A stretch of DNA of 64,000 bases from Xestospongia muta (lineage: Eukaryota; Porifera; Demospongiae; Haplosclerida; Petrosiidae): contig OY848917.1 in NCBI GenBank assembly GCA_963693285.1, positions 23,318,245 through 23,382,244 on the forward strand, read 5' to 3'. Made by a program: the position numbers and the translations under genes. Numbering within the stretch: position 1 is the stretch's first letter; each line of letters begins with the position of its first letter. Shown one piece after another: positions 37,163 through 49,001 of the stretch. The notes below the pieces were generated by a model. It had not been told where the DNA came from and did not search any database. It saw only the letters and a list, made by a program, of their open reading frames with translations.

Positions 37163-38097
37163 TCAACAACCATACCAACTCAAACATTCTGTTGTAGGTG
37201 GTTCTGTAATTGCAGTAGTAGCTGTTGTAGGTACTTCTGTAGTTGGAGTAGTAGTAGCTGTAGAACTATCAACATACAATTAATGTGAATAACAGCAATA
37301 AGATTTACAATAATTACTTACTGCCTGGCATGCAAACAATGCCAGGCAGTCCTATAATTGTTTTGAGCCACATGTTATATATATTTATATAGAGTCATGT
37401 CCATCATAATTGCCTTATAGTATTGTTGAGTGCAGCAAATGAAACTAAATGTGGCTAATGAAGCTTTCAACCTTCTTATAGGCTAGGTAGCTTATTTTTT
37501 ACCTTGTAAAATTTTGTATTCAGCTATATAGTTCTTTTCTAACCTCAAATTTTAAAGAAAATGAAATTGGCATTTTCAAAAAAATTATAAAAGATTTATC
37601 ACTCACAGTATTGTTTACTTAATTATAAAGAGATTTATCACACATATTATTGTTTATTTATTTGCATCAATTACAAATACATATATTTCACATGATACAC
37701 TTACTCGCATTGTGGGTAATTTGAATATCCATTACAACATGCTATAGCACTGGAATAAATTAGGCCATAGTGACAACAGGTACTTCTGTATTCGGTTATT
37801 TGTCTAAATTATAGCAAAACATAATACTGTCTCATTATCAGATATTTAGTAAATACCTGTAGCACGATCTACCACTCCACCACCATCCACACTTATAAGA
37901 TTCAAAATTAGAAAATGATTCTGCAAAGTATCGTAAACAATTAGCATTAGATATCTGTCTGTAGCACCTATTAATATGCAAAATAAATAGTACTAATTGT
38001 TAGTGTCTTACACATGTTGTGAATTTCCACACCGAAGAATTATGAGAAATACCATGAAAAGTAGAGACAGGAAAGAGCAAATCTTTGACTGATTCAT
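37163..38097 (-). CDS. Secreted cysteine-rich protein with Thr-rich tail, intact copy 4
   Basis: Exons 38012-38097, 37857-37967, 37705-37803 and 37163-37265 join in frame to 132 residues. Signal peptide MNQSKICSFLSLLFMVFLII. Exon 2: CYRQISNANCLRYF and CGWWWSGRSCYR; exon 3: STCCHYGLIYSS and ACCNGYSNYPQC, then a GTAAGT donor. Exon 4 is a Thr/Pro-rich stalk (STATTTPTTEVPTTATTAIT) ending ECLSWYGC and TGA. This is the longest copy: the others have a stop early in exon 4, so it may show the ancestral form. A mucin-like stalk suggests O-glycosylation outside the cell. It sits right after retroelement C and is more diverged from the tandem copies than they are from each other, so it has been open for some time. 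Confidence 0.7.
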
Positions 38098-38155
38098 TTT
38101 CTTGAATATACACTTACAATATTCTAAGTGTGTGTTTGATAGTGATATCATTCTT

Positions 38156-38164
38156 CTTTTTATG
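38156..38164 (-). promoter_or_regulatory. Degenerate TATA-like box of copy 4
   Basis: Minus strand CATAAAAAG at the position of TATAAAAAG in the other copies, 59-67 bases before the ATG. Confidence 0.35.
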
Positions 38165-39464
38165 TCAATACATCATGGTAGGTGTGTATATCACCCACTT
38201 ATTGACTATTTATGACTGGAATAAACTAGATTAATGGGAAGTGAGAAACAAATATTTTGAAAACACACACGCTATGTGTACTAAATATTGTGAAACAATT
38301 GATAATAAGTGAAAATATTGTGTGAAAAAGTTTATTGCCATTGATAACAAAAAATTGCAAAATGTTTTTAAAATATGTTGAATATAGAAAGAGACAGAAT
38401 GTGTACATACGTGTAATATTATGTTAACATAATGACACTAACAAGTAAGGATATATACCACTATCTAAATCACTTAAATGATATCAGTGATATGTTGCTA
38501 TATTTGATGTCTGTGTTATTATGTAGAGATGATGCAATGTCCATCACTACTATCTTGTTTACATTCTTTTTATTAGACTGATACTACCCATCACTATATT
38601 TACTTGTTATTTCAGAAAATATTTTCTTTATTGTGCATTATATAAGTTTGCCAATGAGAGTGTAAAAGATATTGCTCAAGGTCCTAAGGGTGACATCTTT
38701 TAACAAAATCATGATACAACTTATTAATACTAACCTGTCACTATTGCTCCATAAAATAGTACATATCATTAAACAAGATTCTTTTAAAATCATGAGTTGA
38801 CAGATCTGTACTATGCATACAGACTCATTAACAATGACAGAACCAATAAAGCTTGTCATAAGATTTGTATAAACCTGCTACTGTGCTGTTTATCAAGAGC
38901 AAACAAACTACCTAAGCTCTCAAGATTTACATTATTAGAGATAAACCTGCTATGAACCAATATTCCATTCAAAATATATGAATCTCATTATGAGATATGC
39001 ATGTGTGTTTTGTGTGTGTGCAACCCTTACTTGTAGGACATTCACCGAGCCTATAACTGTGATTTGTAGTGTCTGGTATTGATAAAGAAGCCATACACAA
39101 TACAGTGTAGACATTGGCTCAGTAGTTATTCTACAAGTTAGGATTATATATTGTTAATATATGTACATGTACTAAAAGAACAAGCTAGAAGAATACTGGT
39201 TCTTGTAGTGTGGTTTGTAGTGAGTAAACTAATTGAGAAACGTAATTAAATGGGGATAGATTTTATTAAGAAAGTTTGTGTAGAATACTACAGTTACTTT
39301 AGTGATATACAATACATGTATCAAAGCCATTAAGAAGGGATTTGTCCTTCTAGTGTGGTTTACTGAGTGAGTAAACTAACTGAGAAACATAGTAACATGA
39401 GGATAAATAATATTTTTAAAAACATACGTATCTGACTAGTAAAGATATCTACACAATATACTAT
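38165..39464. other. Unit flank without a gene
   Basis: Matches 56.1-57.0 kb, and in part 43.9-44.3 and 59.2-59.6 kb. AT-rich, with TG repeats near 39005. No coding signal. Confidence 0.55.
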
Positions 39465-39560
39465 ATAGCCGGAAATTTTTGCGGGTTTTAATTTCGCGAA
39501 TCAGCTTCTTGTTACATTTCGCGGTTTTTATTTTCGCGATTCATTGTGATTCCTTCTAGC
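39465..39560. repeat. MITE-type GCGAAAATT-rich fragment
   Basis: Starts CTATATAGCCGGAAATTTTT and repeats TTTCGCG and TTTTCGCG. Similar to the inner ends of the 25.8 kb MITE; only one end is clear. Confidence 0.45.
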
Positions 39561-39584
39561 AAATCAATCTGTAAAGACTGACAC

Positions 39585-39745
39585 GAATTTATAATATAAA
39601 TACACGTAAGAATTTATAAATACTGTTGAGAACTTATAAAAATTGCTAGGAATTTATAAATACAGTAGTTACAAATCTCTAACATCATTTATAAATTCCC
39701 ATTTGGATTTATAAATCTGACGTGTATATATAAATCTCTGTTCAT
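39585..39745. repeat. Array of ATTTATAAAT-type palindromes
   Basis: At least six copies of (G)AATTTATAAATAC or its complement, spaced 20-35 bp, some direct and some inverted. No coding potential. Confidence 0.6.
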
Positions 39746-39928
39746 ATTTAATATATTTTTTGTAGTATTTACAAATCCTGAACAGATAACTACTTAGTTT
39801 TGACACAAATGCCGACTCATACAAATTGGGTGTGGCGATGAAAAGAATGGTTTTCTTCCTATCATATGATGGTACTTACTAAGGTGGTATTTACTTTCTG
39901 TTCTCATTTGAGCAATGTTTAACTAACC

Positions 39929-40124
39929 AGATTATTATTATTATTACTATTATTATTATTGTTGTTGTTGTTGTTGTTGTTGTTCTTGTTCTTGTTCTTG
40001 TTCTTTTTCTTGATTGTTCTTCTTGTTCATATTGTTGTTGTTGTTTTTGTTCTTGTTCTTGCTCTTGTTCCTGTTCTTGTTCTTGTTCTTATTGGTGTTC
40101 TTGTTCTTGTTTTCTTTATGCTGC

Positions 40125-40157
<33 letters not shown>

Positions 40158-40290
40158 CGTCATTGTTGTTCTTGTTACTGTTGTTGTTGTTGGTTGTTCC
40201 TGTTATTATCATTATTATTATTATGGCTATTATTGTTATTCTTATTTTTATTAACATTATTATTATTATTGTTATTACTAATATTACCAA
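39929..40290. repeat. Compound TTG/TTC/TTA trinucleotide microsatellite
   Basis: ATT, TTG, TTC-TTG and back to ATT runs over 360 bp. Reading frames in three phases give poly-Leu, poly-Val or poly-Asn/Thr-Arg and are low-complexity artefacts. Confidence 0.85.
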
Positions 40291-41960
40291 AATAAACTTT
40301 ACATATCTGTATATAATCTAGGAATATATTCTATATTGTGTGAAGGCATATCTTCAGTGCTATACATGTAGCAATGCATCACAAAGTTTTCACCTATTGT
40401 GTGTATAAAACATGAAAAGGTAGTAAGATCTGGTTGTATGTCTTGCCATTTTTAATAACAAGAATGTTCCAATATCAACCTACCTTTATAAACATTTACT
40501 TTTTCAGTATGACCAGAAAAGTGGCATTTTGTCAATGACTTCCAAAGTTAAAAGTTTTCACAAATAGGACTGCAAGCACTCCTAAATGGCTTACAAGCGA
40601 ATTTACATAAATGACAGCCTTCATCATAACATAAAATCTCTAAATTTTAAGAATTAATGCTCTTGTTAGCATTAAGCTTTGTATATGTAGTAATAAACAC
40701 TATCTTATGTCAACTGTAGCAACAATATTAGATGACAAAAGAGCCATCTATCTGAGCTTTTGACTCAGACATATACAATTCTTCTATAACAATTACTATG
40801 CCACATGGCCATACACGAACTTCCCTACTAGCAATACTATTGTAATATTTGGTTAACCCTTTATATACGATAGACGTATTTTTACGTCCAACAATTTGCT
40901 CTCTGTTTCGGTATAAATATTATAGCTAGCTGATTCAAAGTTTATATTAAATAAGTATAGGGTATGGTAATATAAAATATACAGTGAATAGTTATTTCTT
41001 GCTAGTGGTCAACCCAAGCGTGCCTTTTAAATTGATGGATATCTTTTCTTTTCAACGAACGTCCAAAATATATTAGTTATTTTCTTATCTTCGTACGTTC
41101 TAGCAACCTGTAAGGACTAACTACTCTAAGAGTATTTCCTAACTGCAATAATGGTCAGAAGTTGTTATGAAATAATTAACATGAGCAAAAACGCTATATT
41201 CTAACGAACATACTTACCTCAAGCGCTCGTGAATGTTGACAACTAGAAATGGTTCTTCAAGTCTTCAATCTATTATAAGCGCCTAAATCATCTTGAAGAA
41301 CAAGTATAAAGCTTAGCATAGCAACAAAAAACGCTCTAACACAACAGAGACGCAACTTTCTTTGAAGTATCTTTAGGCATTAATTAATTCAGTATTAACA
41401 GACACGCCCACAATAATTAAATTTGTATATAAAGCTGAAAGCCACACCCACTGTCCTGGCATATTGTAAAGTCCTATCTTTCTCTGTGTTACTAACAAAG
41501 AACTTCAACTAGAGTCATCAGGATGTAATGCAAACACTCTGATGACATGATACATGAATTACAACAATGTATACAACCCTTCATTTGACTGTTTACTGGT
41601 TTTTTATACTTTAAAAGTTTGAATGGGTTTTCTTAATTTGCACTATAAAATGACTAATGTGTACATTGATTGTCCAGGATCACCACTGACAAATCATTAA
41701 TAGCTATAGTCACTTATTCATACTCTTTTATCCATGCAACAGGTATCACATCAAAAGATTCCCATGTAACAGTTGTCACTGTCTTCCCTAGCCATAATAC
41801 CTTTATAGAATGAAATTTAAGACAAGTTTAAAAGAGTTTGTGGCATTCCTATTTTCATGTTTGTTAAGAATTGCTTCCATCATTTTCTTATCACAACTCA
41901 CATTGTTGATTGTGTTATCATTGTCATGGAGGCATTGTCTTGGCTTATGCATGTAGAGAA
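40291..41960. other. Unique non-coding segment
   Basis: One of the few stretches without an obvious second copy. 40854-41500 is slightly GC-richer, with CACGCCCAC and CACACCCAC motifs, starting TTAACCCTTTATATACGATA. It could contain a promoter or an element end; I see no open gene on either strand. Confidence 0.4.
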
Positions 41961-42115
41961 TTATCTCCTTTGTTCAAGTGTTTCCATACAACTAGTCTTT
42001 ACACATTTTTCTATTCCAACATATTCAACAAATCCAGCATCAGTGGGTACATATGATAATAAATCTTCATGTTCTAGTACTAAGACTCAGCCACATCCTG
42101 ATTTCTTACATTAAT
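41961..42115 (-). other. Protein-like segment conserved 3' of the collagen genes
   Basis: Minus strand is open for LLSYVPTDAGFVEYVGIEKC, VKTSCMETLEQRR, TAA. The copies near 48.07-48.18 and 61.19-61.31 kb read similarly (CAPIDTAFVEFVGLE, VKTGFIETL). Conservation of the frame in two of three copies hints at an exon, perhaps part of the collagen transcript. Not recognised. Confidence 0.3.
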
Positions 42116-42429
42116 GTATGTTCTTTAACATAGAACATAAGAAAGTTACATCAATTAGATAAATATGTACATATGTGTAATATAATAGTAAATTAATCAC
42201 TATGTCAAACTTAGCTTTAGTTGATGCCTTTCAGCATGAGTGTAGTAGTAACCTTAACTGCTGCCTTTGTAGAGTGTAATGTGATTTTCTCAATGTTAAG
42301 AAGCCCAAAACTTGTCTTTGTTTTTTAATAATTAAAGAAACCAAATAACTTATATGCAAATATTTATATAGTATGTCTCTTATGGTGAAAGGTTTCATCT
42401 AAGGTGACCTTTAGTACAAGTATGTAGTG

Positions 42430-43133
42430 GAAAAGAGTAAATAGCTACATGAAGGAGGACATAAACAAATGTCTGGAGGACCTGCTTCACACTTTTGACC
42501 TTTTTGACCATCATCTCCTTATATTACCATGCCACCTATGTCACCTTTATTACCTTTGTCTCCTTTGGGGCCTACTGGACTGACTGGACCTATCTCACCT
42601 GTTTGCCTTACTTGTCCTTTTTGGTGCTGCCTGTCCCATTCAACCTTTTGGACCTCTTGGTCCTATTTTACTTGTTAGGTCAATTGATCCCATAACACTT
42701 CTGATACAAGGTGATCTGTTCTTCCCTTTTGTCCTTGTGGACCTTGTAGACCTATCCATCCATTTAGTCCATTATGGTCATCTCTACCTGGTGGGCCCAG
42801 AGCTTTTGTCACCTTTAGAACCTACTAGTCCAATTCCTTCTTTTGCATAAATTGATTCGTTAAAACCAGTGGTACTGTTAACATCATTGATATCATATGA
42901 ACATGGTTTACCAGGAGGACCTGGGACACCAATATTACCTTGAAGACCTTTTTGGCTAGTAACATCTTTGATGCCTTGAATACCTTCCTGTTTCTTTTTA
43001 CAAGTAGTACACCAACCTAAATTGTTAATAAAATATGAATTGTATTAACCTCGCTGCACTCACTTTGTGCATTTACTACACTACAAGAACTGAGCAAATA
43101 TAATGACAAAAGGACTATTAGCAGCTTCATCAT
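42430..43133 (-). pseudogene. Short-chain collagen gene, copy 1
   Basis: Exon 1 (43064-43133) encodes the signal peptide MMKLLIVLLSLYLLSSCSVV and ends at a GTGAGT donor in phase 1. Exon 2 starts at 43016 in the matching phase (WCTTCKKKQEGIQGIKD), followed by Gly-X-Y repeats (GNIGVPGPPGKPCSY), a non-helical insert DINDVNSTTGFNESIYAK, more Gly-X-Y (GMGQAAP-like, VGPKGDKGNKGDIGGM) and a Cys-rich end DICLCPPSCSY. Such short collagens form extracellular matrix in sponges. A 2-base deletion at about 42802 relative to copy 2 shifts the frame, and in-frame stops follow near 42560 and 42640. Exon 1 and the donor are in better shape than in copies 2 and 3. Confidence 0.65.
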
Positions 43134-44769
43134 CCATTCAAAATTGTCACACTTCTGATAGGGCTAATCTATCAGATATAATCATAAAATATTTGTGGTC
43201 TAATATTTATGCATGCCATGTGTGTACCATTTAATTTCTGTAATGAAAAGCAAAAAGACAAGCAAAAAACGAATCCTTATAATGTGGTTTTCCTAAAGTT
43301 ATGGAGCCAAAATATAGCTTTTGTTCTTTGTAATGATGAAAACGTGTAAAGACTACTCATGTACATCGCAACTAATGAATGTCATATACTTTTACTGTAA
43401 ACACTTTCAAATTGGGCGTAAGTGCTGAAAACGTCTGGGTTCTGTAACTCAAGAAAACATGTTTGTGAAATTTCATAGCTTCTGACAACTCTTCATAAAT
43501 CTTAATAATAATTTAGTCCCTTATCACAATAACATTATGTACTATCAAATAATCGTAGAAGGATTTTTCAATTATAACCTTGTTGGCATTTGCCAACTTA
43601 ACAAAGTAAATGTCCCCTGCTTATTTCAAACAATTATAGAACAAGTTGTAGTATTTTTATAATGGAATTAATTAATTTAAACATGTTTATGAATATCATA
43701 AAAAATGTAACCAATGTTTGATTTGTTCCTTCTTTATTACTCAAAATTTAGAATATCATGACAAAACTTTTACAGAGTTAGCACTAAGACTAGTCCTTGT
43801 AATGTGGTTTGTAGTGAGTAAACTAATTGAGATACATAATAAGATGGGGATAGATTATATTTAGAAAAGCTTGTGTAGCTGACTACAGTTAAAATTTAAG
43901 CTCTCAAGTTTTACACTTTTAAATATAACCTGCTATCAACCAGCACTTCAATCATAATATGCTATGAACTCATTGTGAGATATGTGTGTGTAACTTTTAC
44001 TTGTAGTTCAGTCACTGAGCATATAACTGCTCTTTGTAGTGTGTGGTTTTGATCAAGAAGCTACACACAATACAGTGTAGATATTGGCTCAATATAGCTA
44101 GTCTACAAGTTAGGATTGTATATTGTTAATACATGTACATGTAGTAAAAGAACAAACTAGTAGAAGACTATATTTATAGTCCTTGTAATGTGGTTTGTAG
44201 TGACTAAACTAATTTAGAAACATAACAAATTAGGATAGATTGTATTCAGAAAACATGTTCCTGTCTAGTAAAGATATCTACACAATATATAGATAACAAC
44301 ACATGTTTGTTGTGTATAAAGAGTTACATTACAGCAACCTCATGTGTAAAAAATGTGAATGGTATTTGATGTGTAATTTGATTAGAGACATTTCAAATAT
44401 TAACCAACTCTGCCTAAATACTGCTCTATGTTAACATAATAGAGCTAGATATTTACATACATACCATTTCACAGTTTTATTCTTACTATATCTGACTATT
44501 GATGTAAATTTCATGTCATACATCTATGACAATTGAGATGACAATGTATTTAGATGGATTACTCAAATTATGAGTGAAGCACTTTACAAGCAACAAACAA
44601 ATATGCTATGTAGTGTATAATATTGCCCACTTGTCATCAGGCGGTTATTTTATACATTTCATAAAAATAGGTCAATTTATTTGACTGCTAGACAGATAGA
44701 GTGTAATAGTTATATTATATATACTATCATACATGTCTAGTAGTGCCACTTTTGTTTTAGGCATCCTAA
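43134..44769. other. Collagen upstream flank and unit fragments
   Basis: 43264-43520 matches 6500-6840. 43570-43760 matches the segment upstream of collagen copies 2 and 3 (49.98-50.2 kb). 43900-44760 is unit sequence (as at 59.6-60.36 kb). No gene. Confidence 0.5.
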
Positions 44770-44881
44770 ATAAAATAGGGTTTAATGAAAGTTCAATCTG
44801 GACAACTAAGACAAGTTGGGGGATCTGGTGGAGGAGGAGAAGTTGGAGTTTAAGTAGGAGGAGTATCTGTAGAACTATCAA
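44770..44881 (-). pseudogene. Isolated tail exon of the cysteine-rich family
   Basis: Carries the acceptor, STDTPPT-TAA and the downstream PPPPDPPTCLSCP-like frame, but exons 1-3 are absent; it is joined directly to other unit sequence. Confidence 0.55.
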
Positions 44882-45454
44882 TATACAATTTATATGACCT
44901 TAACTTAACAATAGCGAAACACTAGGGTTATATTTATTTAAAATGCCTTATACTATTGTTATGTGCAACAAATAAAACTAAATGCACATGTTAGCAAATG
45001 TGATAATGATAAATGTGACCAATCAAGCTTTGAACCTTCTTTTAAACTACATACCATACTTTTTTGGCCTTGAAAAAGTTTGTATTCAGCTTTTCAAACC
45101 TTAATTTCTTAAAATGAAATTGGCAATTTCAAAACAATAATAAATCATTTATTACTTATAGGTTTAGTTCTTTATAAACTATGCATACTTGTAAGCAGAT
45201 AGTAATACACCACATCATTGTATGTCCACGTGCAGCTGCTAAAGTTAATTTTAAAGTTGTGAATTATCATTTCACTCAAAAATGGATATTGTCTGGGTCA
45301 CTGGGTGTACTATGTTCAGGCTTGTACCAGAGTAGTTACCCTAACACCTAAAATACTGATGATATTGGTAATTTAAGATCATGCACAACTAATTTGTAAC
45401 TTACGTTGATTGATTGCTATGGAAATTACAGTTCATGTAAGTTACTCACTATAA

Positions 45455-45989
45455 AATGCATTGATGAATTAGTTCCTGAAATAGCAATAATTCATTAGGA
45501 AAACACTTTGATGAGGTGAAATGGTTGTGACAGATAAGCGGATCATGATTTCAATAAGTTATATTCTTCTTCCTGGGTTGTTATGTGGTTGCATAATAAC
45601 CTTCACTTCCTCTTGGTCTTTACATAAGCACATAACGCTGTTTAATTATAACTATCATTATTATGTACAGTGTCTATGATTGAAGGGTAAATATTTTCAC
45701 ATATTATAGTTAAATATATCATTGTCTTCATAGGATTATATGAGAGCAATTACCAAGCTATTTTCTTCCAGAGGAGGAACTGGCTAATAAATTAAGAGCC
45801 CTTCGTCTATTAGTTCTCTCTCGTTCTTCACCACGAATACCATCAGAGATAAATCCTTCTACTGCAAATGACACAAGAACAAATGGATCACCTGATAAGG
45901 AAAGAGAAAGTGACAAAAGAACTTATCCTTGTATAACTACCTCTGAAAAAGATCGTCTGCATCGTATATTTTATTCTAAAAATAATTAA
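45455..45989 (+). pseudogene. C2CD3-like last exon with deleted upstream part
   Basis: 45455-45478 is a sliver of the Ser/Asp-rich exon (ATTGATGAATTAGTTCCTGA, as at 10796) fused to sequence matching 11420. At about 45751-45989 an open exon reads QLPSYFLPEEELANKLRALR, then DTRTNGSPDKERESDKRTYP, SEKDRLHRIFYSKNN and TAA. The LPSYFLP.EEL...LRALRL start fits the C-terminal motif I recall from C2CD3. This last exon is intact, but no exons that would connect to it lie just upstream, so the copy is a fragment. Confidence 0.5.
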
Positions 45990-47199
45990 TAATATATGCT
46001 CATTAATGTTTTAAATTAGTATTAATTATCGAGACAATGAATAATATACTTATATGGAAATTGATATTAACCTGTCTAACAAATGCCATGTTTATGAGTT
46101 TGTGTGATCAACTAGGAATCAACTTTGGAATTAAGGGGAAACACCATTGGTACAAGTATTAGTTTTTGTCAAAAGTCTTAGCTATTTTTTAATTGTAAGT
46201 ATACAGATAAGATGTTATAGGCCACTAACTGCCTGCATCAATGATTTTCCACACTGCTTTCATGACTTCATAAAAAGGACTCACTAGAGGATTAGACTCA
46301 GACAATTCAATAATGAATTTAGAGATCGTGTGGGATTTTTATTTTTTAAAAATTTTTTTTCTTTTGAGGTGGGATGACTAGAACAAAGTATGATTGAGGA
46401 CTGTAGAGATTGTAAATGATCATGAGGCTTGATAAAGGGTTAAAGCAGGAAGACAAAAAATATGCTTTGTTATAGAAGAGTCCATAAAATCCTAAAGCAA
46501 AAATTTTGCTTTGTACAAAAAGTGTAGTGGATAATAGATTTCAAGCAGATTCAATATTTAGAACTACACATGTATTTATTATACATAATCAAATAAATTA
46601 TCTTTATGATGTCAGAGTGGATATTAGGTGTTATATTAAAATAAATACTAATCTACTTTTCATTTGATGGCCACAAAGAGATCATGTAAGTTTTAAACAA
46701 GCAAGTATTCTTAGATTATGTGATGGTATTATTGCTTTGTGAAACCATACATTGGTTAAAACAACCTTCAATATTATAGAGAATTAATATATAGTCAACA
46801 TCATAACATTTGAAGAAATGTGAAATATTTGAAATAAAAGGAAAAGTATCAAAATATAATAATTACTGACAGGGGGAGAAAGAATAGTAAAATAGATCAA
46901 GTAACTTTAGACAGTTGTTACAAGTTATAAATTGGTTCATGAATATTGACTTCTGAATTATTAACAATTAATGATGACTGACTCATTTTTAAGAAAAGAG
47001 GACAAGAAGGTAAACTGTAAGTTTATTGTTTATTATTATTATTATTATTATTACTATTGGATTTTAGTATGTTGGTGTACTCTTTGTCTAGAAGGTTTGC
47101 TCAAGGTTTTTTCAACTGTTTGTCATTCTAATAGTAATTGTAATTCTAATTCTAATGATAATTTAGTGTAGATCTTCACACAAACTGCACATAATCTTT
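45990..47199. other. Duplicated 3' flank, no gene
   Basis: 46000-46640 is closely matched by 53960-54600. 46640-47199 is AT-rich with an ATT run near 47030 and no coding signal. Confidence 0.55.
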
Positions 47200-47253
47200 G
47201 AGGTTGTATGTATGTAACAAGTTATTTGATGCAAACTAAACACATTATATGGT

Positions 47254-47304
47254 TTTGATTTCTAACATACTATCAGTCAATCTGATAGTATGTTAGAAAT
47301 CAAA
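47254..47304. repeat. Perfect 23-bp hairpin
   Basis: Left arm 47254-47276 (starts TTTGATTTCTAACATAC) and right arm 47282-47304 are exact reverse complements with a 5-base loop TCAAT. The copy at 60.49 kb has two changes, one of them leaving a G-T pair. Confidence 0.85.
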
Positions 47305-47757
47305 TTTACAGTGACAAATTTGTTACCTCTATTACCATCATTTTTCTCATTTTCTTGGTTAAAAACATTTTATTAATTGCAGATGCTGACATATATATAC
47401 AACAACATTATCATACAATGTTCAGTACTGCCACATTTTGCCCTGGGCATCCCAATACCATTCTGAGATATTTAAGGAAATTCATGTAAATTTACATGTA
47501 TGCACAAAGCTAAGTGTCCTATGACTACCAGGTATGTATGACCTTGGATGGTTGATCTCTTTTAAGATTCCTATGTGGGTAAAAGTCACACCTATCTTAA
47601 TTGCTAGAGCATCCAATACTTAGTATTCACATTGAACTCACATACACTTTCAAAGATTTGTCCATCTATAAGTACACTTTACTACCTGTATACTAAGTAT
47701 CCTGGGAATCATGGTATACCCCAGTACCCACCAAGGTACAGCTTTTAATGGTTGGTT

Positions 47758-47937
47758 CACATACAATATATAGGCTATACATTACCAATCACCTAATACC
47801 TAGTATCCTGGAAGCAGCCCTAGTATATTCCTAGGATCCACTGAAGCCACCTACAATGTATTGGCTATATATTACCAATCCCCTCATTCCTAGTGCCCTG
47901 GGAGCAGCCCTAGTATATTCCTAGGATCCACTGAAGT
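47758..47937. repeat. Two tandem copies of an 88-bp sequence
   Basis: Both end AGTATATTCCTAGGATCCACT; the second copy differs at about ten sites. Partner locus 60.97-61.06 kb has a single copy. Confidence 0.6.
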
Positions 47938-49001
47938 GCACTGTACAATTTTCTGATTCTTAAATGTACATGTATCCTGGAACCTTGTCTTAGTATTCCT
48001 TTAATACTATGTATCCAAAAGTTATATGTACTCCCCAGGATCCACTCACTTGTACATATTACCAATGTTTCTATACAACCATTTTTACACTCTCTTCCAA
48101 TCCAACAAATTCAACAAATGCAGTATCAATTGAAGCACATATATCCCAACAAATATGTCAAGTAATCAAGAAGATAAAATATACATAATACTACATATGA
48201 TAATCACTTAGTCAAACCTAGCTTTAGTTGATGGCTTTCAGCATGTGTGTTATAGTAACCTTACTGGTGCCTTTGTAGTATGTAATGTTATTTTTTCAAG
48301 GTAAGAAGCCAAAACCTCTGTCTTTGTTCTTTAGTACTTAAAGGAACCAAATAACTTGTATATAACTATCTATATAGTATGTCTCTTATATTAAAGGGTT
48401 TCAGTTAAGGTGACTTTAATACAAGTGTGTAGTAGAAAAGAGTAAATAGTAATACTAATAGAAAACAGATATCTCAATAAAGTTTTCATTGTCTGTCACT
48501 CTATCTTTTTAATACAATCTATCATTCTCAGATAGAGAAGCCATCCTTATAAATTTTTTAATCCTTGTGATTGTCATAACTTCAGCTGATAGAACTATAT
48601 CTTTTATACTAATGTATTCACTCGACATTTTTATTGTTTTATAATGCAATTCAACTACTTATGGCCATGTACATAGTTCCACAAATAATATTTGCATTAA
48701 CAATTGAGTTAAAACACAAATGTAATCAAATGTGGTGTTGGTATTAATGCTGATAATAAACAGATATATTAGATTCTGTGCATTTGTTTGAGAGCTAATT
48801 TTTATTAGATAGCTATCATACTATGTGTTTGATGTACACTGTTGAAAAAAAACTAATTGTTTCAAGTACACTATACGTGTACACATAGAAAAAGTATAGG
48901 CAAGCACAACAATTTGTTTAAACATAATTATTGCATTAACTAAAATATTAATGATCAGAAACATGTTCATAATAATAATGAGAGGTTAATGAAGTTCAAA
49001 A

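Noticed and set aside
37101..37283. Val-rich plus-strand frame
   Set aside because: Shadow of the Thr-rich tail exon of the cysteine-rich gene on the other strand.
39959..40321. 120-residue Leu/Val-rich frame resembling a membrane protein
   Set aside because: Trinucleotide repeat translated in several phases; no start context, splice sites or non-repetitive sequence.
40854..40900. Possible piggyBac-type end (TTAACCCTTTATATACG)
   Set aside because: No matching inverted end with TTAA was found downstream, and no transposase.
47758..47937. CRISPR-like or satellite repeats
   Set aside because: Only two copies of an 88-bp unit with no spacers; nothing in the window has repeat-spacer structure.
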